From assembly GCA_963703555.1 (NCBI GenBank), contig CAVPEV010000013.1, forward strand, positions 1-20,432: 20,432 nt of DNA. The letters are read 5' to 3'. The DNA comes from CAVPEV01 sp963703555 (lineage in GTDB: Bacteria > Actinomycetota > Actinomycetes > Actinomycetales > Cellulomonadaceae). The notes below the pieces were generated by a model that ran no database searches, was not told the DNA's origin, and worked only from the letters and a program-made list of their open reading frames with translations. This document shows positions 14,978-20,432 of this stretch, in pieces (within the stretch, counting starts at the first letter, position 1; every line of letters begins with the position of its first letter). The position numbers and the translations under genes are program-made.

Positions 14978-16066
14978 TCACAGGTCCTCCGGCGCGACGA
15001 GGAAGCCGGCGTCGTCGGCGACCTCTCCACCGAGGTTCTCCTGCACCAGCCGCGCCACCGCCCGGATCACCGGTGCAGCCCGCCCCCGGGCCACCCGCAC
15101 CGGCAGCGGCGGCCGCTCCGCCTCCAGGTCCTCGAGACGGTCCGGCAGCCAGCGCACGCGGTAGCCGACCGCACCGTCCGCCGTCCAGGGCAGGCCGCGC
15201 AGCACCGGCGGCAACCCTTCCGGCACCACTTCGCCGACCTCCACGCCGACCCCGCCGTCCACACCGAGGCCGATCACGAGGCCGTACCCGTGAGTGGTCC
15301 CAGCCGTGAGCATCGCCGCGTCGAAGGCGTCGGCCTCGGCGTGCAGCCGGGCGCGCTCGCGCTCGTCGGCCACACCGTACGCGGCGAGGACAGCCTGGCG
15401 CAGCGCCTCCGACTCCGCCGAGGGAACCGCCGATGGGGCCACCCGCCCGTCCGGCGGCTCGTCCACCCGCACACGTGGCGTCACCCGCCGGACCAGGTCG
15501 GCCAGCCACGCAGGTTCCACCCACCGGTCGGTGTAGACCGTGAGGTCCACCGCCCCCGCCGGCTCCGGTTGCAGGACCACCCCGTGCTCGCTGGTCCGCA
15601 CCGCCCCGCCGAGGCGGCGGGCGGCGTCCACCAACCACTGCAGGACCCGCTCCTCCTCACGCACCGGCATCGCGTCCCGGAACGCCCGCTTGAGCCCGTC
15701 CCGGTCGCCGCCCGGGTACGGCGGATCGCCGCGCTCCCGCGGGCAGGTGACCACGACGATGCCTGCTGTCGTGGCCGGCAGACCCAGCCCGACGGCCACG
15801 CCGGGTCCCGCGGCGTACGGCCCGGTGAGGGTCGACAGGCGGGACAGCCGCAGCACCCCGGCGCTCGAGGTTGCGGGCGCCCCGCGGCCCTGCGGCAGGC
15901 GGGCCACCGCGACACGCGGCGGTACCTCCCACCGCGCTGCGGGGAACCGGCTCTCGGCGAGCACCGCGACCTCGTCGAGCGCGACGTCGGCCGGCAGGGC
16001 GAGCAGGTGGTGAGCCCGCAGGTCGACGCCGGGCGGGACGGGTGGGACGGCAGTGGGCTCGGGCAT
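14978..16066 (-). CDS. Unrecognised 362-aa protein coupled to dcd
   Basis: The family is not recognised. The protein is soluble, with no signal peptide or membrane segment, and shows no motif I can name. The first half includes a LRAHHLLALPADVALDEVAV segment. A conserved-looking patch around residues 100-140 is rich in Gly, Pro and Arg (CPRERGDPPYPGGDRDGLKR). Trp and Arg pairs follow (VLQWLVDAARRLGG), then VDLTVYTDRWVEPAWLADLV. The C-terminal half is helical, with an Ala-rich segment before HGYGLVIGLGVDGGVGVEVG. The start ATG (16066) is only 4 nt after the dcd stop (16071), so the two are likely cotranscribed and coupled. Coding quality and unbroken frame support a real gene. A role linked to nucleotide metabolism is a guess from context only. 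Confidence 0.8.
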   Translation of the reverse strand: MPEPTAVPPVPPGVDLRAHHLLALPADVALDEVAVLAESRFPAARWEVPPRVAVARLPQGRGAPATSSAGVLRLSRLSTLTGPYAAGPGVAVGLGLPATTAGIVVVTCPRERGDPPYPGGDRDGLKRAFRDAMPVREEERVLQWLVDAARRLGGAVRTSEHGVVLQPEPAGAVDLTVYTDRWVEPAWLADLVRRVTPRVRVDEPPDGRVAPSAVPSAESEALRQAVLAAYGVADERERARLHAEADAFDAAMLTAGTTHGYGLVIGLGVDGGVGVEVGEVVPEGLPPVLRGLPWTADGAVGYRVRWLPDRLEDLEAERPPLPVRVARGRAAPVIRAVARLVQENLGGEVADDAGFLVAPEDL

Positions 16067-16070
16067 TCGG

Positions 16071-16646
16071 CTAGACCTGCGTGCGGTGGAAACCCTGCCA
16101 GGACCGCGACGCCGTCGGGCCGCGCTGGCCCTGGTAGCGCGAGCCGGAGCGGGTGGAGCCGTACGGCTCCTGCGCTGGGCTGGACAGCTGGAAGAAGCAC
16201 AGCTGACCGATCTTCATGCCGGGCCACAGCAGGATCGGCAGCGTCGCCACGTTGGACAGCTCGAGCGTGACGTGCCCGGTGAAGCCCGGGTCGATGAACC
16301 CGGCGGTGGAGTGGGTGAGCAGCCCCAGTCGGCCCAGCGACGACTTGCCCTCCAGCCGCGCCGACACGTCGGCGGGCAGGGTCACCTGCTCGTACGTCGA
16401 GCCGAGGACGAACTGCCCGGGGTGCAGCACCAGCGGGTCGTCGCCGTCGACGTGGACCTGATGGGTGAGGTCCGGCTGCTCGGCCGCTGGGTCGATGACC
16501 TGGTAGCGGTGGTTGTCGAAGAGCAGGAAGTAGCGGTCGAGCCGCACGTCGATGCTCGCCGGCTGGATCATCTCGGGCTCGTACGGCTCGAGCGCCACGC
16601 GGCCGGACTCGATCTGCGCGCGGATGTCGCGGTCGGAGAGGAGCAC
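16071..16646 (-). CDS. dcd: dCTP deaminase, dUMP-forming (bifunctional deaminase/dUTPase)
   Basis: A 191-aa cytosolic enzyme. Mycobacterial-type Dcd converts dCTP to dUTP and then to dUMP plus pyrophosphate, supplying the thymidylate pathway without releasing dUTP. The sequence is collinear with M. tuberculosis Dcd over its whole length. It begins VLLSDRDIRAQIESGR and has QPASIDVRLD, the nucleotide-binding RLEGKSSLGRLGLLTHSTAG, FIDPGF, and TLELSN with the catalytic Glu. The C-terminal lid is YQGQRGPTASRSW. GTG at 16646 is chosen because it aligns with the known N-terminus; the frame runs open further upstream, but only through the tRNA gene. The next gene begins 4 nt after its stop. Bifunctionality is inferred from similarity to the mycobacterial enzyme. 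Confidence 0.95.
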   Translation of the reverse strand: MLLSDRDIRAQIESGRVALEPYEPEMIQPASIDVRLDRYFLLFDNHRYQVIDPAAEQPDLTHQVHVDGDDPLVLHPGQFVLGSTYEQVTLPADVSARLEGKSSLGRLGLLTHSTAGFIDPGFTGHVTLELSNVATLPILLWPGMKIGQLCFFQLSSPAQEPYGSTRSGSRYQGQRGPTASRSWQGFHRTQV

Positions 16647-16702
16647 GCGCCCACCGTAGCCGGGGCGACGGGCGAACGATCCCTGGGCCGCCTGCCACCC
16701 GG

Positions 16703-16708
16703 TATGCT
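16703..16708 (+). promoter_or_regulatory. Candidate -10 box for tRNA-Gly
   Basis: TATGCT sits 49 nt upstream of the tRNA 5' end in otherwise very GC-rich sequence. No good -35 is seen at the usual spacing, so the call is tentative. Confidence 0.35.
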
Positions 16709-16735
16709 GTTCCGCGCTCCTGGCGACGGGGGTCG

Positions 16736-16755
16736 GCCGGCGCCCGTGCGCCGGC
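16736..16755 (+). other. Perfect 8-bp hairpin directly upstream of tRNA-Gly
   Basis: GCCGGCGC (16736-16743) and GCGCCGGC (16748-16755) pair fully around a CCGT loop. The stem ends 2 nt before the first base of the mature tRNA, so it would be part of the 5' leader removed by RNase P. On the other strand it lies about 90 nt upstream of dcd. Confidence 0.6.
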
Positions 16756-16757
16756 GC

Positions 16758-16828
16758 GCGGGTGTAGTTCAATGGCAGAACTTCAGCTTCCCAAGCTGAG
16801 AGCGCGGGTTCGATTCCCGTCACCCGCT
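16758..16828 (+). tRNA. tRNA-Gly (anticodon CCC)
   Basis: A full cloverleaf can be drawn. The acceptor stem is GCGGGTG with CACCCGC, followed by discriminator T at 16828 and encoded CCA at 16829-16831. The anticodon stem TCAGC/GCTGA encloses the loop TTCCCAA, giving anticodon CCC for GGG codons. The T arm is GCGGG-TTCGATT-CCCGT. The integrase gene begins about 110 nt downstream in the same orientation, so this tRNA is the probable chromosomal attachment site of the element to its right. The tRNA remains intact. Confidence 0.97.
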
Positions 16829-16831
16829 CCA

Positions 16832-16939
16832 GAGTGAACATGCAGGTCAGAGCCGCTCACTGGTGGCACTGGACCTTCTCCGGTACTCTCAGAACTCTCG
16901 TCGCGGGCCATTACGGGCCATTACGAGTTGGGGAGCACT
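16832..16939 (+). other. Probable left junction of integrated element, with short direct repeats before int
   Basis: This gap between the tRNA CCA and the integrase start should contain the left attachment junction and arm-type sites, because tRNA-targeting tyrosine integrases usually use the tRNA 3' half as core. The exact core cannot be set, since the other end is outside the window. Visible structure includes the 10-bp unit GGGCCATTAC twice in tandem (16905-16914, 16915-16924). CACTGG occurs twice with 9-nt spacing (16858, 16867), and ACTCTC twice with 9-nt spacing (16885, 16894). The integrase ribosome-binding site GGGGAG is at 16930-16935. Confidence 0.5.
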
Positions 16940-18292
16940 GTGGCGAACCGGAAGGGAAGACGCCTCTTCGGGTCCATCCGCAAGCGGCCGTCGGGCCGTT
17001 GGTCGGTGCGCGTGCCCATCGCCGACAGCGGTGGCAAGACCCGGTCGATCGGCACGTTCCCGACCAAGCGCGCCGCCGAGGACGCGCTGGCCGTCGAGCG
17101 CGGTTCGATCGTCACGGGGACCTGGGTGGACCCCGAGCGTGGCGCCGCGAGCCTTGGCGACTACGCGGCGACGTTCATCGCCACCAACGGCTACCGCGAG
17201 AGGTCGCGCGCGCTGAACGAACGGCTGCTCACGGAGTGGATCACGACGACACAGCGGATCACAGTCGGCGGGAGCCGGCACGCGGTGGCGCTCGGCGCTC
17301 GGCCCCTGTCGTCCATCGCCGCGCAGGACGTCAGGCTGTGGCATGCGGCCGTCACCGCCGAGTCCCGGCGGCGAGCCGCAGCGCGTCATCAACGGGCAGC
17401 GACGTCTCCGAAAGCCGTGAACGCCGCGATCCGCGCCTGGGCCGATGACGCGGGGATCACAGTGGCCGCCACCGGACGCATCCCCGACGCCGTCCGGCGC
17501 CGATGGGAGGCTGCGGGCGGTCCCCAGACGCTCATCGTCGATCTCCCGCCCACCGCCGGCGCAACCGAGGCAGCGCAGGCGTACCGGCTGCTGCACGCGG
17601 TCCTCGAACGCGCGCGCCGGGATGGCCTGATCGTCGACAACCCGGCGTCCATCAAGGGAGCGGGCGCCGTGGCGACGCTCGAACGCACGCCCGCCAGCAT
17701 CGCCGAGCTTCGGATAGCTGCGGACGCGATGCCCGAGCGCTACAGCGCAGCGGTCTGGGTAGCAGCGCTCACCTCGGTCCGCAGCGGCGAGCTCTTCGCC
17801 CTTCGACGACGCGACTGGGATCCCAAGCGCCGCACGTTGCGCATCGAGCGAGCCGTCGAACTCGAGGCCGCCGACGACTCCTTCGGCCAGGTCAAGGCCT
17901 CCGCGTCGCTGCGCACCGTGGTGGTGCCGAAGCTGGCGGCGGAGGCCTTGGAGACACATCTGGAGAAGTTCACGGCCAAGGGGCCGCGTTCGCTGATCTT
18001 CACCACGTCGACGGGCGGCATCATCTACCCAGACCGAATCGGCAAGCACTGGGCGCGGGCTCGCGCGGCGGCCGGTCGCGACGACCTTCGGTGGCACGAC
18101 CTACGCCACACCGGCCAGAGCCTCGCCGCTGCCGCGGGCGCCGGCATCAAGGAACTGCAGGCCCGGGCTGGGCACTCGACGACGACGGCCGCCGTCCGGT
18201 ACCTGCACCGGGTGAAGGACGGAGATCGGCGGGTGGCTGCGGCGATGGACGAGCTCGTGGCCCGCGAGGACGAATCAGGCAATGACGCGTAG
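16940..18292 (+). CDS. int: Tyrosine site-specific integrase with internal Lsr2-like DNA-binding segment
   Basis: A 450-aa tyrosine recombinase expected to integrate and excise the element at the adjacent tRNA-Gly. Residues about 5-55 are an arm-binding (AP2-like) domain with FGSIRKRPSGRWSVRVPI. The core-binding domain starts near 70 (SLGDYAATFIA) and resumes at about 207 (TEAAQAYRLLHAVLERARRD). Catalytic residues are Arg281, Lys319, His386, Arg389, His412 and nucleophile Tyr421 (VRYLH), so it looks active. An insertion at about 140-206, inside the core-binding domain, contains AIRAWADDAGITVAATGRIP (163-182). It resembles the C-terminal domain of Lsr2, with TGR in place of the RGR hook. GTG at 16940 is preceded by GGGGAG at 16930-16935; TTG at 16928 is too early. 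The 3' end overlaps the convergent excisionase gene by 18 bp. Confidence 0.93.
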   Translation: MANRKGRRLFGSIRKRPSGRWSVRVPIADSGGKTRSIGTFPTKRAAEDALAVERGSIVTGTWVDPERGAASLGDYAATFIATNGYRERSRALNERLLTEWITTTQRITVGGSRHAVALGARPLSSIAAQDVRLWHAAVTAESRRRAAARHQRAATSPKAVNAAIRAWADDAGITVAATGRIPDAVRRRWEAAGGPQTLIVDLPPTAGATEAAQAYRLLHAVLERARRDGLIVDNPASIKGAGAVATLERTPASIAELRIAADAMPERYSAAVWVAALTSVRSGELFALRRRDWDPKRRTLRIERAVELEAADDSFGQVKASASLRTVVVPKLAAEALETHLEKFTAKGPRSLIFTTSTGGIIYPDRIGKHWARARAAAGRDDLRWHDLRHTGQSLAAAAGAGIKELQARAGHSTTTAAVRYLHRVKDGDRRVAAAMDELVAREDESGNDA

Positions 18293-18598
18293 CCACGTCT
18301 CCCGGCCCAGGGAGTCGACCTGGATCGGCCGCGAGGCAGGCATGGTGCAGGCGTCGATAAGGCGATCGGCCGTCGACTGCCGTACGCGAACCGACCGTCC
18401 GATGGACACCACTTCGACACGGCGCTGCTCCATCAGGGTGCGCGCGTGCCGCTCGGAGATCCCCAGGTAGGCGGCGAGCTGCACGCGATCGAGCAGCGGG
18501 TCGGGGTTCGCAACGGCGACGTGACCGTTCCCGTCCTCCGGAGACGCCAACTCATCCTCGGTGTGGTCCGCCATGGCGGGCATATCGCGAGCACTCAC
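18275..18598 (-). CDS. xis: Excisionase-family helix-turn-helix protein
   Basis: A 107-aa protein with an acidic, probably disordered first 30 residues. A winged helix-turn-helix of the excisionase/MerR-like (HTH_17) type follows at about residues 35-85. Landmarks are VQLAAYLGISERHARTLMEQ (helix-turn-helix) followed by VEVVSIGRSVRVRQSTADRL, the wing and recognition arginines. Such proteins bend DNA at attachment sites to direct excision, or act as small repressors. GTG at 18598 is chosen for its GGGAGGGAAG site five bases upstream; ATG codons at residues 6 and 9 have no such site. It is oriented against the integrase and overlaps its end by 18 bp. Pairing with int in an element supports excisionase, but a regulator is possible. 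Confidence 0.8.
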   Translation of the reverse strand: MSARDMPAMADHTEDELASPEDGNGHVAVANPDPLLDRVQLAAYLGISERHARTLMEQRRVEVVSIGRSVRVRQSTADRLIDACTMPASRPIQVDSLGRETWLRVIA

Positions 18599-18652
18599 CG
18601 CTTCCCTCCCGTCGCGCGTGTGGCGTCCTCGTCATGTAAAGGCTCCGTCAGG

Positions 18653-18666
18653 TGATCGGGAGATCA
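18653..18666. repeat. Inverted repeat TGATC-GGGA-GATCA
   Basis: A 5-bp perfect inverted repeat with a 4-nt centre, flanked by GG and GACC. It lies in the 101-bp gap between the minus-strand 127-aa gene and the excisionase gene, about 55 nt upstream of the latter. It could be an operator for xis or a weak terminator; the evidence is symmetry and position only. Nothing else is recognised in 18599-18699. Confidence 0.35.
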
Positions 18667-18699
18667 GACCGACCAGGCACTGCCTCGGCCACTGCGACC

Positions 18700-19083
18700 T
18701 CACCACGTGGGCCCGGCGTCGGGCGTGCGGCTCGTCGCTCCCGGGTACAGGCCGTACTCCTCGCGAGCGCGGCCGGTCACGCCGGGAGGTGCGTAGCTGG
18801 GCTCCGTCCGCCAGGGGTCAAGATCGTCGGGGCGGCCGCCCGCGGTGCCGTGGACGATGCGGCGTACGTAGTCGGCTTCCCACGACCCCGGTCGGCCGGC
18901 GAGCAGGTCCTCGACGCTGCCGACGTTGGCCGCGACGGCGGTCAGGACGTGGCAGGCGAGCTCGGCGAAGTCGACGGGCTCGGTGTGCTCGTGCGGGGTG
19001 CCCGCGCCGATGGTGCGCGTGCCGCGGCCGACGCCGGTCAGGGCGGCGATGGCCGCGCCGAGGTGCTCCGTCGTGGATGGCAT
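18700..19083 (-). CDS. Hypothetical 127-aa protein of the integrated element
   Basis: Not recognised. ATG at 19083 is well placed behind GAGAGG (19096-19091). The protein is soluble and acidic, without signal or membrane segment. A first helical half includes EHLGAAIAALTGVGRGTRTI and VDFAELACHVLTAVAANVGS. A Trp/Tyr-containing middle follows (GSWEADYVRRIVHG), then a Pro- and Gly-rich tail (about 85-127). It lies 27 nt after the stop of the larger gene upstream on the same strand, so the two probably form one transcription unit that may run on into xis. No function can be proposed. Confidence 0.7.
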   Translation of the reverse strand: MPSTTEHLGAAIAALTGVGRGTRTIGAGTPHEHTEPVDFAELACHVLTAVAANVGSVEDLLAGRPGSWEADYVRRIVHGTAGGRPDDLDPWRTEPSYAPPGVTGRAREEYGLYPGATSRTPDAGPTW

Positions 19084-19110
19084 GGCTGGTCCTCTCGACG
19101 TCCTGTGGGG

Positions 19111-20432
19111 TCACCGGGCGCACCCGAAGCCCGGGCCGGGCGAGGGCGGCAGGCCGATTGCGCGCTCGTCGTGCGTGCGCCCGTCGATCGGCGGGCTGGT
19201 CGGGTTCGTCTGGCGGCCGGCGCCCAGGAACGTGCCGGCCGAGTCGACGCGCAGTCCCGCCGCGACGACGCCGGAGGTGCGTTCGGCCAGCGTCCGGCGC
19301 AGCGCCTCGGGTAGCGGGACGGGCCGGTTGGCGGAGGCGTCGCCGGCGTCGACCCACGCTGACTGGTCCGGCCGGTCCCCGAGCAGGAGGCAGGTTGCCT
19401 GCACGCTGCGGGCCGGTGCGGTGAGGTCCGGGTCGGTGACCGCGTCGCGCAGGACGAACCCGAGGTCGACCGCCGCGACCAGGCCGCGGTGGACCTCCAG
19501 GCTCGCCGCCAGCAGGTCGGCGCGCTGCGCCATGGTCGCCGGGCCAGCGCGACCGCCGAGGTCGACCGTGATCTCCCGCAGCGCCGCGCGCAGCTCGGAC
19601 CCGCAGCCCAGCAACTCGGAGTCCACGCGGCGGGCACGACCGGCGATCTGCTCCAGGTCGCCGCCGAGCCGGCCCCACGCGTCGTCGAGCTGGGCGAACG
19701 CCGGGTCCAGGCGCTGCCGGTACTGCTCGGTGTCGACCACGCCCAGGTCGGCCGCCGCGGCGACGATCCGGCCGCCGGTCAGGGTCAGGTCCCGCTCGAC
19801 CCTGACCGCGAACAGCACGTCGGCCACGGTCGGCGCCGCCGCCAGGGTCCGGCGGGCCTGCGCGTCCCAGGACGCGACCGCCTGCGCCAGGCGCGCGGGC
19901 TCGACCGGTTCGCGATGCTGACCGGCCAACCCGGCGGGCCAGCGGTCCTCCAGGTAGGACGCCGCGAGGTGCTCCGCCGTGCCGACGCGCACCAGCAGGT
20001 TGTGCGACTGACCCGCCGACTCGCCCAGCTCCGGCCGGTGCTTGGCGTCCAGCACCCGACGCACGTCGCGGTGGTACTCCCCCAGCGCCTGCCCGACGCC
20101 GTGGGAGGTGACGTAGACGACGTGCATGATCCGGGTCCGCGCCGCCCCGGAGTCCAGATGCCCGAGCTCGCTGAGCGGCGCGGTCGGGTGCCGCCGGGCG
20201 GAGACCATCTCGGCCGCGCGCGACAGGTTCTCCACGACCCGGTCCAGGGACGGGTCACCCTCACCGGCACCTGGCCAGCCGGTGCGCTGCTGGGTGCGAT
20301 GCATCCCCACCGTCAGTCGGTGGATGCGCTCCATGCTCGGGTCGCCGGTCCGGTCCGGGAACGACGACCACAGCTCGGCCGCCGCCTCGACGACCTCGCC
20401 CCACGACCGTGCCCTCGCCTTCGCGGTGTCCG
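19111..20432 (-). CDS. Hypothetical protein of the integrated element (5' end outside window)
   Basis: Not recognised. The minus-strand frame is open from the right edge to the stop at 19111-19113, giving 440 codons. It continues upstream of the ATG at 20334 with protein-like sequence (EVVEAAAELWSSFPDRTGDP), so the true start is probably outside the window. The protein is soluble and mostly alpha-helical, with many Ala, Arg and Glu, repeated amphipathic helices, and no membrane segment. Recognisable patches are RTGWPGAGEGDPSLDRVVEN, MHVVYVTSHGVGQALGEYHR and a Pro-rich C-terminus with GRQTNPTSPP. It heads the operon with the 127-aa gene. Position in a tRNA-integrated element suggests accessory or transfer-related cargo, but no motif of relaxases, coupling proteins or replication proteins is visible. 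Confidence 0.75.
   Translation of the reverse strand, partial: DTAKARARSWGEVVEAAAELWSSFPDRTGDPSMERIHRLTVGMHRTQQRTGWPGAGEGDPSLDRVVENLSRAAEMVSARRHPTAPLSELGHLDSGAARTRIMHVVYVTSHGVGQALGEYHRDVRRVLDAKHRPELGESAGQSHNLLVRVGTAEHLAASYLEDRWPAGLAGQHREPVEPARLAQAVASWDAQARRTLAAAPTVADVLFAVRVERDLTLTGGRIVAAAADLGVVDTEQYRQRLDPAFAQLDDAWGRLGGDLEQIAGRARRVDSELLGCGSELRAALREITVDLGGRAGPATMAQRADLLAASLEVHRGLVAAVDLGFVLRDAVTDPDLTAPARSVQATCLLLGDRPDQSAWVDAGDASANRPVPLPEALRRTLAERTSGVVAAGLRVDSAGTFLGAGRQTNPTSPPIDGRTHDERAIGLPPSPGPGFGCAR

Noticed and set aside
16647..16841. N-terminal extension of Dcd starting at 16841
   Set aside because: It would read through the tRNA-Gly gene. GTG at 16646 aligns with the known Dcd N-terminus.
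16905..16924. Tandem GGGCCATTAC pair as the att core
   Set aside because: It does not match the tRNA 3' end, which is the expected core for this type of integrase. Arm-site or operator is more likely.
20332..20334. ATG at 20334 as start of the right-edge gene
   Set aside because: The frame continues upstream to the window edge with protein-like sequence, and no ribosome-binding site is seen before this ATG.

Overview
The window is very GC-rich chromosomal DNA from an actinobacterium, most likely a Micrococcales/Cellulomonas-type organism. The evidence is GTG starts at most genes, 4-bp start/stop overlaps, a mycobacterial-type bifunctional dCTP deaminase, an EtfD-like iron-sulfur membrane oxidoreductase, a fused MrpA/B subunit, and an Lsr2-like DNA-binding segment. 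The genus is inference; no 16S rRNA or other marker is present.

Layout. (1) 1-368, minus: the 5' part of a YgjV-type small membrane protein. It is followed by a short repeat-bearing intergenic region and a plus-strand tandem GNAT acetyltransferase (574-1677). (2) 1613-5877, minus: a thiamine ABC importer operon, thiB-thiP-thiQ, with each pair overlapping by 4 bp. A clear TPP riboswitch precedes it (5763-5877), and its expression platform appears to work by hiding the thiB ribosome-binding site. (3) 5982-6278, plus: a small DUF4235-like membrane protein. (4) 6292-12613, minus: a complete Mrp-type Na+/H+ antiporter operon, mrpA(B fused)-C-D-E-F-G, with every junction a 4-bp overlap. (5) 12727-14955, plus: an EtfD-like membrane Fe-S oxidoreductase, divergent from mrpA. 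(6) 14978-16646, minus: dcd (dCTP deaminase/dUTPase) followed 4 nt later by an unrecognised 362-aa gene. (7) 16758-16828, plus: tRNA-Gly(CCC) with encoded CCA.

(8) From about 16832 to the right edge lies the left end of an integrated mobile element inserted at the tRNA-Gly. It holds a tyrosine integrase (16940-18292), a tail-to-tail overlapping excisionase-like HTH protein (18275-18598, minus), and two unrecognised minus-strand genes. The second of these runs off the window. The far end of the element, with the expected repeat of the tRNA 3' end, is not in the window.

The most unusual observation is in the integrase. A stretch at residues about 158-194, in the middle of the core-binding domain, closely resembles the C-terminal DNA-binding domain of Lsr2, the actinobacterial xenogeneic silencer. 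An integrase carrying a nucleoid-protein DNA-reading module suggests a link between AT-rich/xenogeneic DNA recognition and integration or excision. Function is inference; the motif match is visible. The rest of the window (thiamine uptake, ion homeostasis, ETF re-oxidation, nucleotide metabolism) is ordinary core genome.
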